Assembly: GCF_000309385.1 (NCBI RefSeq)
Contig: NZ_JH976537.1
Coordinates: 461,426-525,425 of the forward strand
DNA: 64,000 nt
DNA from: Nodosilinea nodulosa PCC 7104
GTDB taxonomy: Bacteria > Cyanobacteriota > Cyanobacteriia > Phormidesmidales > Phormidesmidaceae
Direction: 5' to 3'
Shown: piece after piece, positions 24,385 to 33,598 of the stretch
Layout: each line of letters begins with the position of its first letter
How positions within the stretch are numbered: the first letter of the stretch is position 1
Notes under the pieces: model-generated
Database searches by the model: none
What the model saw: the letters and a program-made list of their open reading frames with translations, nothing else
What the model was told of the DNA's origin: nothing
Program-made: the position numbers and the translations under genes

Positions 24385-25128
24385 AGTCGAAATCTCCCTA
24401 TATATTTCAGACAATCCTGGGACTACCTAGTGCGCCTGTCCATCATGCGAGCACGAAAAACAGGTCCCGAGAAATAAAAAAACGGGAATCACCCTTTGAC
24501 AGCAAAAACGCCGGATTGCCCAAAAATTCTTGATGACAGATTAAGCATAGGTGTCCATAGTCACTTTTGCAATATAAGCCCCAATGATTGTTGCTAATGT
24601 TGAATATTATTAAAGCTTATGACGCAAAGCTTTTTTTGTTGTAACCGATCCACACGAGCGTGAGAGTGACTGCTCACTCTCCCCTAGGGTTGCACGGATG
24701 GGCCTCTGGTCGGGGCTGGGCAGCTGGTTTGATTTGCGATCGCTGACTTTAAGCCTTTTTATAGATTTGGCTAGAAACTCACCTCCTCCTGGTCAAGAGG
24801 CCGTTTGGGAATCAGGTAGAATATCAAAAAAGCGCTGTTATAGCGGACCTGGAGGCTTGATTTGCGGTGTTTTTCGCCGCTGCGAGGGCTAAAACCCCTC
24901 AAACGATCTGGCTAGGAGATTCAAGGTATTGGGATGAGCTGCTGCGGAGACGGGATTTGGGGCGATCGCCCCCGAATGTTCTGTAGCTTCTTTTGTCCCT
25001 AGCCGTCCCATTGACCTGGGGCTAGCCCATGGCATCTCTCGCCGATTTTTTACAGAGCCTGGCCCAGGGGCCGGGGGCAAAGAGCGCCGTTAGCTGCAAA
25101 GGGTAAGGTGTTGTCAGAAATCGTCGGA
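24385..25128. promoter_or_regulatory. 745-bp divergent control region, ccm operon and ndhF-ndhD-cupB
   Basis: No credible gene lies here. Both a shell operon (minus) and a CO2-uptake operon (plus) must start from this region, so low-CO2 control is expected from a shared regulator such as CcmR/NdhR, but I saw no clear binding-site match. Two hairpins are visible: GAGAGTGA (24662-24669) with TCACTCTC (24674-24681), and AAAGCTT (24612-24618) with AAGCTTT (24627-24633) followed by a short T run, which resembles a terminator for plus-strand RNA. Confidence 0.7.
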
Positions 25129-26964
25129 ATGACTCAGTTTTTTGTAGAAACTAGCTGGCTACTGCCGGTTTATGGCTTGATAGGGGCACTTCTGTCGCTG
25201 CCCTGGTCCACGGGGCTGGTGCGCCGGACTGGCCCCCGTCCGGCGGTCTACCTGAATATAGTCATGACGCTGCTGGCCTTTGGCCACGGACTCATGGCCT
25301 TTCGCGGCATCTGGAATCAGGGTTCCCGGGAGCTGCTGTTCACCTGGTTTGACTTTGCCGATCTACACCTCACCCTGGCCTTTGACATCTCGGTACTCAA
25401 TCTGGGCGCCCTGGAGCTGATTACGGGCATGAGTCTGCTGGCCCAGGTGTTTGCCCTGGGCTACATGGAAAAAGATTGGGCTCTGGCGCGGTTCTACGGC
25501 CTGATGGGCTTTTTTGAGGCCGCCATGAGCGGCATCGTGCTGAGCGGTTCACTGTTTGTCTCCTACTCGCTGCTGGAGATGCTAACGCTGTCAACCTACC
25601 TGCTGGTTGGCTTTTGGTACGCTCAGCCGCTGGTGGTGACCGCCGCCCGCGACGCCTTTTTAACCAAGCGCATTGGCGACGTGCTGCTGCTGATGGGGGT
25701 GGTGGCCCTGGCCTCGCTGGCGGGCAGCCTCAACTTTAATGACCTCTACGAGTGGGTCAAGGTGGAGGGGCTGCCCCCCGCCATGGACACGCTGCTGGGG
25801 CTGGCCCTGATCGCTGGTCCGATTGGCAAATGCGCCCAGTTCCCCCTACACCTGTGGCTCGACGAAGCCATGGAAGGCCCCAACCCGGCCTCGATCTTGA
25901 GAAATTCGGTGGTGGTCACCTGCGGGGCCTACGTGCTAATTCGCCTCCAGCCCATTATTGTGCTGTCGCCCGTGGCCCTGGGCACGCTGGTGGCGATCGG
26001 TACGGTGACGGCGGTGGGGGCATCGCTGGTGGCGCTGGCCCAGACCGACCTGAAGCGCACGTTTTCCTATTCCACCAGCGCCTATCTGGGGCTGGTGTTT
26101 ATTGCGGTGGGCACCGAGTGGCCGGGGGTAGCTCTGATCCTGCTGCTCACTCACGCGGTGGCCAAAGCCCTGATCTTTATGTCTGTGGGATCGATTATCA
26201 CCACCACCAACTGCCAGAATCTGACGGAACTGGGGGGGCTGGGGAGAAAGATGCCCGCCACAGCCATGGCCTACGCCACCGGAGCGCTGGCCATGGTGGG
26301 GGTAATGCCCCTGGGCTGCTTCTGGGGGCTGCGCATGGGGGTCGATTTTCTCAGCCGCGACTACCCGCTGCTGGCGGCGGTGTTTGTGGTGGTAAACGGG
26401 CTGACGGCGCTCAATTTAACCCGCGTCTTTCGCCTGGTGTTTTTGGGCAATCCCCAGCCCAAAACTCGCCGCGCTCCGGAGGTGCCCTGGCAGATGGCGG
26501 TGCCCATGGTGACACTTTCGGTGGTGAATTTGCTGATGCCGCTCATGATGGGCAAGCTGCTGATTCTGCCCCCCTGGCGCTACATCAATATGCCGCTGGC
26601 GGCCCTGATTCTGGCGTCGGGATGGGTGGGCGTGGCGGTGGGGGTCAAGGTGCCCCTGTATAAGTCGCTGACGCGATCGCTGAATCGCCCCCTGCGCATT
26701 GCCCAAGACCTGCTGGCCTACGACTTTTACACCGAGCGCCTCTACGCCAAAACGGTGGTGGCGGCGGTGTCTACCCTGGCCCGATTGAGCAGCTGGTTTG
26801 ACCAATACGTGGTCGACGGGCTGGTCAACGGGGTGGGTTTGGCCTCGCTATTTGGCGGGGAGGGTCTTAAGTACAGTGCCTCGGGCCAGTCGCAGCTCTA
26901 CCTGCTCACCATCATTACGGGGGTGGGGCTGCTCGGAATTTTCATGACCTGGACGCTTTGGTAA
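25129..26964 (+). CDS. ndhF4: NDH-1 CO2-uptake subunit NdhF (F4-type likely)
   Basis: A 611-residue Complex I subunit 5-like antiporter protein with about 15 helices. The start at ATG 25129 gives MTQFFVETSWLLPVYGLIGALL, the N-terminus seen in the CO2-uptake NdhF3/F4 branch; a GTG 25108 start is also open. Key charged helix residues are in GPIGKCAQFPLHLWLDEAMEGPNPAS and AQTDLKRTFSYSTSAYLG. It pairs with NdhD and Cup proteins to hydrate CO2 with proton pumping. F4 rather than F3 is inferred from the short Cup protein and the ccm neighbour. Confidence 0.82.
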   Translation: MTQFFVETSWLLPVYGLIGALLSLPWSTGLVRRTGPRPAVYLNIVMTLLAFGHGLMAFRGIWNQGSRELLFTWFDFADLHLTLAFDISVLNLGALELITGMSLLAQVFALGYMEKDWALARFYGLMGFFEAAMSGIVLSGSLFVSYSLLEMLTLSTYLLVGFWYAQPLVVTAARDAFLTKRIGDVLLLMGVVALASLAGSLNFNDLYEWVKVEGLPPAMDTLLGLALIAGPIGKCAQFPLHLWLDEAMEGPNPASILRNSVVVTCGAYVLIRLQPIIVLSPVALGTLVAIGTVTAVGASLVALAQTDLKRTFSYSTSAYLGLVFIAVGTEWPGVALILLLTHAVAKALIFMSVGSIITTTNCQNLTELGGLGRKMPATAMAYATGALAMVGVMPLGCFWGLRMGVDFLSRDYPLLAAVFVVVNGLTALNLTRVFRLVFLGNPQPKTRRAPEVPWQMAVPMVTLSVVNLLMPLMMGKLLILPPWRYINMPLAALILASGWVGVAVGVKVPLYKSLTRSLNRPLRIAQDLLAYDFYTERLYAKTVVAAVSTLARLSSWFDQYVVDGLVNGVGLASLFGGEGLKYSASGQSQLYLLTIITGVGLLGIFMTWTLW

Positions 26965-26973
26965 CGGTTGGCG

Positions 26974-28581
26974 ATGTTAAGTGCACTGATTTTAATTCCG
27001 CTGGTGGGGGGACTGGGGCTGATTCTCTGGCCCGGCAAGCTGGAGTCGCAGGCGGCTAAGGCGATCAGCGGCGCCAGCCTGCTGCTGACCCTGGGCCTGG
27101 CGGGACTGCTGGCCACCCGGTTTGACCTGACGGCATCGGGCTTTCAGTTTGAGGAGCTACTGCCCTGGGTAGAACCGCTGGGGCTGAGCTACCGGCTGGG
27201 GCTGGACGGCCTGTCGCTGCCGCTGCTGGCGGTAAACAGCTTGCTGGGGCTAGTGGCTATTTATATCAGCGATCCAAAGCTGCATCGCCCCCGCCTCTAC
27301 TACGTGCTGCTGCTGGTGATCAACAGCGCCGTGGCAGGGGCCTTTTTGTCCGCTAACCTGCTGTTGTTTTTCATCTTCTATGAGCTGGAGCTGATTCCGC
27401 TGTACCTGCTGATTGCGATCTGGGGCGGGGCCAGGCGGGGCTACGCGGCGACTAAGTTTTTGATCTACACCGCCCTGTCGGGGGTGCTGATTTTGGGTGC
27501 GTTTTTGGGCCTGGTGTGGCTGTCGGGCAACACCAGCTTCGACTACGACAGCGGCCTGGCGGCGGCACTGCCCCTGGCCCAGCAGATCACCCTGCTGGTG
27601 GCGCTGCTGATTGGCTTTGGCATTAAAATCCCGCTGTTTCCGTTCCATACCTGGCTGCCCGACGCCCACGTGGAGGCCTCGACCCCGGTGTCGGTGCTGC
27701 TGGCGGGGGTGCTGCTGAAGCTGGGTACCTACGGGTTGGTGAGGTTTGGCCTCGGCCTGCTGCCCGATGCCTGGATGGCCCTGGCCCCCTGGCTGGCCAC
27801 CTGGGCCGTGATCAGCGTGCTCTATGGGTCGCTGGCCGCGATCGCCCAAACGGATATGAAAAAAATGGTGGCCTACAGCTCCATTGGCCACATGGGCTAC
27901 GTGCTGCTGGCGGCGGCGGCCTCTACCCCGGTGAGCATTGTGGCCACCGTGTTTCAGATGATTAGCCACGGGCTGATTTCGGCGCTGCTGTTTTTGCTGG
28001 TGGGGGTGGTCTACAAGACCACCGGCACCCGCGATTTGACGGTGCTGCGCGGCCTGCTCAACCCTGAGCGAGGCCTCCCCTTTGTTGGATCGATGATGAT
28101 CCTGGGGGTGATGGCCAGCGCCGGCATTCCCGGTATGGTGGGCTTTATCTCTGAGTTTTTGGTGTTTCGGGGCAGCTTCCTGATCTTTCCGGTGCAGACC
28201 CTGCTGTGCATGGTGGGCTCAGGATTGACGGCGGTTTACTTTTTACTGCTGGTCAATCGAGCCTTCTTTGGTCGCTTGGCGATCGCCCCTCCCGCCAGCA
28301 CCCCCCAGCTCGACGTTGTGCTGCCCCAGGTTAGCTGGCGCGATCGCGCCCCGGCCCTGGGCCTAGCTGCTCTGATTGTGGCCTTTGGCCTCCAGCCCAC
28401 CTGGCTATCGCGCTGGAGCGAGCACATCACCCTGGTCCTGCACCAGCCCTACCAGGGGTTTGTGCAGGCCAGAAGCCGGTTTGTTCCCGCCGCGCTGCCC
28501 GCCGCCGTAGCCGACACCGCCCTGGTTGCTCCAACCCTGGCCCAGCCGCTGCCTGTCTCGCCTGCCCCTGTCGACCCCTAA
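26974..28581 (+). CDS. ndhD4: NDH-1 CO2-uptake subunit NdhD (D4-type likely)
   Basis: A 535-residue Complex I subunit 4-like antiporter protein with about 14 helices, starting at ATG 26974. Family motifs include FYELELIPLYLLIAIWGGARRGYAATKF, IKIPLFPFHTWLPDAHVEASTPVSVLLAGVLLKLGTYG and AQTDMKKMVAYSSIGHMGYV. It forms the proton channel next to NdhF in NDH-1MS or NDH-1MS'. It starts nine bases past the ndhF stop, so the pair is cotranscribed. Confidence 0.85.
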   Translation: MLSALILIPLVGGLGLILWPGKLESQAAKAISGASLLLTLGLAGLLATRFDLTASGFQFEELLPWVEPLGLSYRLGLDGLSLPLLAVNSLLGLVAIYISDPKLHRPRLYYVLLLVINSAVAGAFLSANLLLFFIFYELELIPLYLLIAIWGGARRGYAATKFLIYTALSGVLILGAFLGLVWLSGNTSFDYDSGLAAALPLAQQITLLVALLIGFGIKIPLFPFHTWLPDAHVEASTPVSVLLAGVLLKLGTYGLVRFGLGLLPDAWMALAPWLATWAVISVLYGSLAAIAQTDMKKMVAYSSIGHMGYVLLAAAASTPVSIVATVFQMISHGLISALLFLLVGVVYKTTGTRDLTVLRGLLNPERGLPFVGSMMILGVMASAGIPGMVGFISEFLVFRGSFLIFPVQTLLCMVGSGLTAVYFLLLVNRAFFGRLAIAPPASTPQLDVVLPQVSWRDRAPALGLAALIVAFGLQPTWLSRWSEHITLVLHQPYQGFVQARSRFVPAALPAAVADTALVAPTLAQPLPVSPAPVDP

Positions 28582-28598
28582 CGCCGAAGCTATCTGCC

Positions 28599-29735
28599 AT
28601 GACCCATACGCTATCCCCGGCCACCGCTACCGCCCACCCCATGGAGTCTTTTATTCAAAAGCTGCTGGGGGCCAAGGCCCTGCTGCCCGACTCCGAGACC
28701 AACGTGCTGGAGGTGGTCGGCATTCTCAAGAGCTACGGCGTGGTGCTCGACGCCTACTCCAAAAACCTGATCTACATTGCCGATCATCAGTTTTTGGTGC
28801 TGTTTCCATTTTTCAAATACTTCAATGGCAGGGTGACGCTGCCCCAGCTGCTGCGCCACTGGTGGCACGATCGGATCAACTTTGAGTACGCCGAGTACTG
28901 CATGAAAACCATGCTCTGGCACGGCGGCGGCAAACTAGACGAATACCTCGACAGCGACGATTTTTTGCAGCACTGCCGGAGTGCAGTAACCGCCAAAATC
29001 AAAACCAACCTGCCCATTCGGGCGCTCAACGCGCTGTTTCCCGACTTTTTGCCCGAGCAGGTGCGCCAGCTCGCCTACTACAGCGCCCTGGGCCAGTTTT
29101 GGCGGGTGATGAGCGATCTGTTTATCGACCTGTCGGACGCCTACGATGCCGGGCAGGTGAAAACTATTCCCGATGTGGTTGCCTTTATCAAGGCAGGGCT
29201 GGTGGCGGCGGCGGCAAATCCTATCACCTACGGGGTCGACATTCACGGCACCCGCTACGACCTGCTGCCCAAATCGGCGGGGCTAACCTTTTTGATGGAT
29301 ACGGCTGTGCCCTACGTCGAGGCCGTGTTCTTTCGGGGCACACCCTTTTTGGGCACGGTCTCCTACAATGCCCAGGCCGATCAGATCGATGTGGACCAGG
29401 CCCGCTTCGAGTACGGCGCCCTCTACGCCGATCCGCTGCCCATCGGTGGGGCGGGTATTCCCCCCACGCTGCTGATGCAGGACATGCGCCACTACCTGCC
29501 CGACTATTTGACGGCGTTTTATCGCTCCCAGGGGCGCGGCCTTGACGATGTGCGGGTAAAAATCTGCCAGAGCTTCCAAAAGTCGATGTTTTGCGTCACC
29601 AGCGCTTCACTCCAGGGGCTGCTCCCCCACCCTGCCGACACCCAAAATTCTGCCGAACAGGCCGCTAACCACAAGTTCCTGGCCGGCTGGATGGACCGCC
29701 TGGCCACCTCGCGTTTGGATATAGTGCAGCTTTAA
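28599..29735 (+). CDS. cupB: CO2 hydration protein Cup (CupB/ChpX-type likely)
   Basis: A 378-residue protein of the CO2-hydration (ChpX/ChpY) family. It ends the ndhF-ndhD-cup operon, 17 bases past ndhD. Conserved regions include VGILKSYGVVLDAYSKNLIYIADHQFLVLFPFFKYFNG and EQVRQLAYYSALGQFWRVMSDLF. The protein binds the NdhD/NdhF arm and is thought to convert CO2 to bicarbonate with a zinc site. The length fits CupB (constitutive, about 378) better than CupA (about 435), and no cupS gene follows. A later ATG at 28641 is a possible start. Confidence 0.82.
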   Translation: MTHTLSPATATAHPMESFIQKLLGAKALLPDSETNVLEVVGILKSYGVVLDAYSKNLIYIADHQFLVLFPFFKYFNGRVTLPQLLRHWWHDRINFEYAEYCMKTMLWHGGGKLDEYLDSDDFLQHCRSAVTAKIKTNLPIRALNALFPDFLPEQVRQLAYYSALGQFWRVMSDLFIDLSDAYDAGQVKTIPDVVAFIKAGLVAAAANPITYGVDIHGTRYDLLPKSAGLTFLMDTAVPYVEAVFFRGTPFLGTVSYNAQADQIDVDQARFEYGALYADPLPIGGAGIPPTLLMQDMRHYLPDYLTAFYRSQGRGLDDVRVKICQSFQKSMFCVTSASLQGLLPHPADTQNSAEQAANHKFLAGWMDRLATSRLDIVQL

Positions 29736-29805
29736 CCAGAGAAGCGATCGGCATAAACCTAACTGCCCGGCACATTTCCAATGGAGGCTGGATGAAATGC
29801 AGCAA

Positions 29806-29843
29806 AACCCAACACTAGCCAACAATCTGGGGCCTGTTGGGTT
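29806..29843 (+). terminator. Hairpin after the CO2-uptake operon
   Basis: AACCCAACA (29806-29814) and TGTTGGGTT (29835-29843) form a 9-bp stem; AGCA and TGCT outside extend it. Hairpins of this composition are frequent in cyanobacterial intergenic DNA. No T-run follows, so terminator function is uncertain. Confidence 0.5.
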
Positions 29844-29977
29844 CTGCTATGGCGCCACCTGACCTACGGGATGCTTTCCAAAGTTGTATCAGCCAACTCG
29901 GGTGTAAACAGCAGTCTAAACAGCACCGACTTGAGAGACAGAGCAGATAGTTTTTGTCCGCCAAACAGCCTTATTTA

Positions 29978-30171
29978 ACCTCAGTTCGGGATAACGCTGT
30001 CCCCTCCTTGGAGGGGTGCCCGAAGGGCGGGGTGGGTTAAACCTACGGCAAAATACAAGCTTCTAGATAGGGTGAGTTGCCATGCTGGCATAGATAACCC
30101 ACCCCTACCCCTCCCAAGGAGGGGACAGTGGGCCTGCTTTGCCAAGGTCTTTTCTGATCCCGAACTCAGGT
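29978..30171. mobile_element. 194-bp MITE-like element with TATTTA duplication
   Basis: The ends are ACCTCAGTTCGGGAT (29978-29992) and ATCCCGAACTCAGGT (30157-30171), 14 of 15 complementary. The 6-mer TATTTA occurs directly outside each end (29972-29977 and 30172-30177). Inside are further inverted repeats built on CTGTCCCCTCCTTGG (29997 onwards) and CCAAGGAGGGGACAG (30114-30128), so the whole element folds on itself. No gene is present. It sits at the last codon of the DUF2808 gene but leaves the TAA stop intact. Confidence 0.82.
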
Positions 30172-30722
30172 TATTTATCGCTGTCGTAGATATTAATGCG
30201 ACCATACCCCAAAAATTGGCCCACGCCATTGCCGCCGCTGGGGTAGGCCGTAACCCCAAACAAATACACGCCTCCCCAGGGGTTGCGGGCAGTGGGCAGA
30301 GTCACGGTTACCGTTTCGCCGGGCTGCACGGGTTGATCAAACACAATCAGAATATCTTCAGGATTGGCTGCCGCGCCGCCTACGCTGGCCAGGGGCAAGA
30401 CAGGGCCATGGGCGTAGGCAGTACCCTGCTGGGCGGTAACCCCATCGTGCTTGAACTGGATGCGTTGGGCACTGTCTCGGGGGGTAATGGCGATCGCCTC
30501 CAGCGGCTCACCCGCATCTTCAGGCACCTGAACCACAAAATGGTAGCGGCTGCTAAAGCCAGCCTGCTGGTCGAAGGTGGTGGCTTCGACCAGCGTTGGC
30601 GGGCGATCGAATAAAACCCGTCCATCGGATAAGCGAGCGGCCTCAACGGACCCCGAAGTAGCCGTGCCGAGCAGCCCCAGGGCCAGGGCGCAGGCGCTCA
30701 AAATTTGGGAAGTGGCTTTCAT
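30171..30722 (-). CDS. DUF2808 exported protein
   Basis: A 183-residue protein starting at ATG 30722, which has AGGA nine bases upstream. The N-terminal signal peptide (about residues 1-28) ends near VEA-A. The mature part shows DUF2808 features: YHFVVQVPEDAGEPLEAIAITP, VFDQPVQPGETVTVTLPTARNPWGGVYLFGVTAYP and a terminal GYGRINIYD. The family is confined mainly to cyanobacteria and has no known function. Periplasmic or surface location is inferred from the signal peptide. Confidence 0.85.
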   Translation of the reverse strand: MKATSQILSACALALGLLGTATSGSVEAARLSDGRVLFDRPPTLVEATTFDQQAGFSSRYHFVVQVPEDAGEPLEAIAITPRDSAQRIQFKHDGVTAQQGTAYAHGPVLPLASVGGAAANPEDILIVFDQPVQPGETVTVTLPTARNPWGGVYLFGVTAYPSGGNGVGQFLGYGRINIYDSDK

Positions 30723-31260
30723 TGCGCTATTCCTAAACAGGATAAAAGGTAATGAATTGAGTAAACCACTGCTCTCGTGCGGCGGCATGAGTTTCACCTA
30801 AGTGATTTATGAGTAAGCTATGAGTTAAAAAGCAGATGTTAGCCTGCACCCTAAATTGGGCAATTTTGCGGGGTTGCTAAAAACAGGTATAGATGAAAAA
30901 ATCAATACCTCTGCCAGAGGGTGTTTGAAAAGCGATCTGCTGTAGCTTTAGCCACCTGCTGATTCCCCTGTTCCCTATTTTTAAGGGAGATTTAAAGGGG
31001 ATCTCCACTTTTGCTGTAAAAGATAGGACTCTTTAAACATCCTTTCCGGGGCAAATGGCTGTTTGCCCGACCCAAATTTACGCCTCAAGTCAGCAACGTC
31101 AGTCCTTCAGGCAAAGCTTGCACGACAATTTTATTTACATTTTTTTGCATTTAGCGCCATATTTTTAAGGCTTAGTTCAGCCAGCCAGGCTAGCCAAACC
31201 CTACTATTGAATTGGCCCAGCCCAGCGGCTTTTTGCAATAGCTAGAGATTAATAAAAGTG
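30723..31260. other. Non-coding stretch with one small MITE
   Basis: No credible gene. It holds the MITE-like segment 30917-31043 described separately, whose interior carries TTTAAGGGAGATTTAAAGGG. Outside the MITE nothing was recognised apart from AT-rich promoter-like sequence just before the next gene. Confidence 0.6.
30917..31043. mobile_element. 127-bp MITE-like segment related to the IS5 element at 60041
   Basis: The left end GAGGGTGTTTGAAAAG (30917-30932) is identical to the right end of the IS5-type element at 60936-60951 in reverse complement. The right end AGGATGTTTAAAGAG (complement of 31029-31043) resembles the IS5 left end GAGGACGTTTTAAAAG. There is no coding sequence inside. It therefore looks like a non-autonomous element mobilised by that transposase. 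I saw no clear target duplication. Confidence 0.65.
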
Positions 31261-31992
31261 ATGCAAGCTATCGGAATTGGTTTGGCCATTGCTTTGGCCC
31301 TGGTCCACGCCGTGCTTTCCCAGGTCGATATTGGGGCGGTAATGCCGGAGCGACGGTGCTTTTCGTTCGCGGGGGGAGTTTCAATCGGGTTTATATTTTT
31401 AAGCGTTTTTCCCGCCCTGGGTCGAGCCCAGATGCAGCTGAATCAGACGACGCTGTCTTTTCTCCAGCCCCTGGAGAATCAGGTCTACCTGGTGGCTCTG
31501 CTGGGCCTGACGGCGTTTTACGGAATAGATAGACTCGTGCTGACCGGGCGCAGGTTTAACGGTAGCGACCAGGCTATGCACCGGGCCGGGCAGGTTGTGT
31601 TTTGGATTCATATGTCTGCCTACGCGATGCTCAACGCTATTTTTGGCTACATGCTGTTGGGCTTGAGTAACCACAATTTAGGCCAGTATCTTTTATTTTT
31701 TTTGGCCATCGCGCTGCATTTTTTAATCCTCGATCGCGGGCTGCGATCGCACTACCAAATCCTCTACGATCGCCAGGGCCGCTGGCTGTTGGCCTCGGCC
31801 ATTTTGGCCGGGGCTATCGTTGGAGCGGTGACCCAGCTGAATGAAGTGGCGACTGCCCTGATCTGGTCATTTTTGGCGGGCAGCACAATTCTAAACATTC
31901 TCAAGCGAGAGCTGCCCGATGCCCAAAAGAGCTGCTTTTGGTCGTTTTTAGGCGGGGCCACCCTCTACGCCGGGCTGCTGTGGCTGAGCTAA
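31261..31992 (+). CDS. Polytopic membrane protein, ZIP-like appearance
   Basis: A 243-residue protein with about seven hydrophobic segments, starting at ATG 31261 (a GTG three bases upstream is also possible). It resembles uncharacterised bacterial membrane proteins that share SFAGGVSIGFIFLSVFPALG and HFLILDRGLRSHYQILYDRQGRW, a pattern recalling ZIP-type metal permeases. The His after VFPAL expected in ZIP proteins is missing. Function is unknown; the ZIP link is tentative. The gene follows the MITE-containing stretch and precedes xseB, which is on the other strand. Confidence 0.6.
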   Translation: MQAIGIGLAIALALVHAVLSQVDIGAVMPERRCFSFAGGVSIGFIFLSVFPALGRAQMQLNQTTLSFLQPLENQVYLVALLGLTAFYGIDRLVLTGRRFNGSDQAMHRAGQVVFWIHMSAYAMLNAIFGYMLLGLSNHNLGQYLLFFLAIALHFLILDRGLRSHYQILYDRQGRWLLASAILAGAIVGAVTQLNEVATALIWSFLAGSTILNILKRELPDAQKSCFWSFLGGATLYAGLLWLS

Positions 31993-32008
31993 TAGAGTGC
32001 GGTGTGGG

Positions 32009-32233
32009 TCAGTTGTCGGCCAGGGTTTCGATCAGCAAATCGACCTGCTGCTGCTTTTCGTGCAGGTAGGTTTCGCACTGCTGGAGTGCCTGTACCGCCT
32101 GCTCAAACTGGCTCAGCACGGCCGCCAGGGGCAGGCTGCCCGATTCGAGGTCGGCGATGATGCCTTCTACGGTGGCGACGGTGGTTTCGTAGCTCCAGGT
32201 TTCGGCGGGGTTGGGAGCGTTTTTTTTAGGCAT
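32009..32233 (-). CDS. xseB: Exodeoxyribonuclease VII small subunit
   Basis: A 74-residue helical protein. SYETTVATVEGIIADLESGSLPLAAVLSQFEQAVQAL is the XseB signature. It joins XseA to degrade single-stranded DNA from both ends. It lies downstream of xseA in the same direction, separated by a 44-bp C-rich repeat that leaves no usual Shine-Dalgarno sequence. Confidence 0.92.
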   Translation of the reverse strand: MPKKNAPNPAETWSYETTVATVEGIIADLESGSLPLAAVLSQFEQAVQALQQCETYLHEKQQQVDLLIETLADN

Positions 32234-32290
32234 TGTGGAGAAGGGAGTAGGGGAGTGGGGGAGTGGGGGAGTGGGGGCTATTGCGGGGGG
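32234..32290. repeat. G-rich simple repeat between xseA and xseB
   Basis: Plus-strand GGGAGTAGGGGAGTGGGGGAG units in tandem occupy the gap between the genes and reach the last codons of xseA (GGGGGGGAGTGG gives the Pro-Pro tail). It is the same composition as 1045-1290 and 8283-8457. In the xse transcript it reads as C-rich. Confidence 0.8.
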
Positions 32291-33519
32291 GAGTGGATTT
32301 GGGTGACCTGGACGGTGAGGTGGCCCTGGGCGAGCTGTACCTGGAGGGTTTGGCCGGGGGTGACGGTCTTTGCCTGGGTGACGAGCTGGTCAGCTTCATC
32401 GCGCACCAGGGCATAGCCTCGCCTGACGACGGTGTCGGGGTCGAGGGTCATCAGGTGGCTGCGCAGGGCCTGGGCGCGATCGCTGGCCTGCCGCAGTTCC
32501 ACCTGCACCCCCTGCACCAGGCGGCGCTTGAGCTGCTGAACATGGAGCCGCTGCTGCTGCACGCGCTGGTCGAGCCGCACCCGCAGCAAACGCTGGCCCA
32601 GGCGCTGCACGTCGCCCTGGGCATTCAGCAGATGCTCTGCCACCAGGGCCTTGAGCTGGGCGGTCCGCTGCTGGTGAGCAGCGGCCAGGTCGGCCAGGGC
32701 CGGGACGGCGGCGATCGCCGCCGCCGTCGGCGTGTGGGCACAGAAATCCGCCGCCAAATCGGCCAGGGACTCATCGCGCTGGTGGCCAATGCCGGTGACG
32801 ACGGGAATGGGGCTGTTGGCCACCGCCCGCACCACCCGCTCGTCGTCAAAGCATTCTAAATCTTCGCTGGCCCCACCGCCCCGCGCCAGGATCAAGACCT
32901 CGGCCCGGCCATCGGCGGCCACCCTGTCCATGGCCGCCACGATCGAGGCGGGGGCGCTGTCGCCCTGCACCGTGGCGGGCGAAAACAGAATGTGCAGGCC
33001 GGGGTGGTGGTGCCGCAGCGATCGCTGAATGTCGCCCCAGGCCGCCGCCTGCGGTGACGACACCACCGCAATAGTCTGGGGCAGGGCTGGTAGGGGACGC
33101 TTAAACTCTGGATCGAAGAGTCCTTCGGCGGCTAGCCGCTGGCGCAGCTGGCGGTAGCGCAGGGCCTTGAGACCGTCACCGCTGGGCAGCACCTGCCACA
33201 CCGTCAGCTGGTAGCTGCTGCGCTGGGGGTAGACCTTAACTGTGCCCAGCGCAATTACCTGGTCGCCCAGGGCAGGCAGCGTGGTCAGGCGCGCCTGCTG
33301 GCTGCGCCAGGCCACCGCGTTAATGGCGGCCCCGGTATCGGGGTCGGTGAGGGTAAAAAACAGCCCCTTAGCGTGGTTATTGGCGCTGGATACCTCTCCC
33401 ACAACCCACACCTGGCGCAGGGTGGGGTCGTCTTCTAAAACCGCCTTGATGTAGTCAACCAAACCACCCACACTCAGGGCAGCCGGGGCTGTCGCCAAAT
33501 TAAACTCAGGGGTCGTCAT
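32278..33519 (-). CDS. xseA: Exodeoxyribonuclease VII large subunit
   Basis: A 413-residue nuclease subunit starting at ATG 33519. The OB-fold N-terminus has LRQVWVVGEVSSANNHAKGLFFTL. The catalytic domain shows ALPQTIAVVSSPQAAAWGDIQR, ILARGGGASEDLECFDDERVVRAV and PVVTGIGHQRDESLADLAADFCAHTPTAAA, all characteristic. A helical C-terminal region follows. With xseB it acts in mismatch repair and in removing tangled single-stranded DNA. The gene order xseA-xseB is typical. Confidence 0.95.
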   Translation of the reverse strand: MTTPEFNLATAPAALSVGGLVDYIKAVLEDDPTLRQVWVVGEVSSANNHAKGLFFTLTDPDTGAAINAVAWRSQQARLTTLPALGDQVIALGTVKVYPQRSSYQLTVWQVLPSGDGLKALRYRQLRQRLAAEGLFDPEFKRPLPALPQTIAVVSSPQAAAWGDIQRSLRHHHPGLHILFSPATVQGDSAPASIVAAMDRVAADGRAEVLILARGGGASEDLECFDDERVVRAVANSPIPVVTGIGHQRDESLADLAADFCAHTPTAAAIAAVPALADLAAAHQQRTAQLKALVAEHLLNAQGDVQRLGQRLLRVRLDQRVQQQRLHVQQLKRRLVQGVQVELRQASDRAQALRSHLMTLDPDTVVRRGYALVRDEADQLVTQAKTVTPGQTLQVQLAQGHLTVQVTQIHSPPQ

Positions 33520-33598
33520 GGCATCACTGTGCTGGGCCAAACTCCAGTGTGGGCCAGATGGCGAGGAACATCAACTAGCTACCGCCCTGCGCCAGCGA

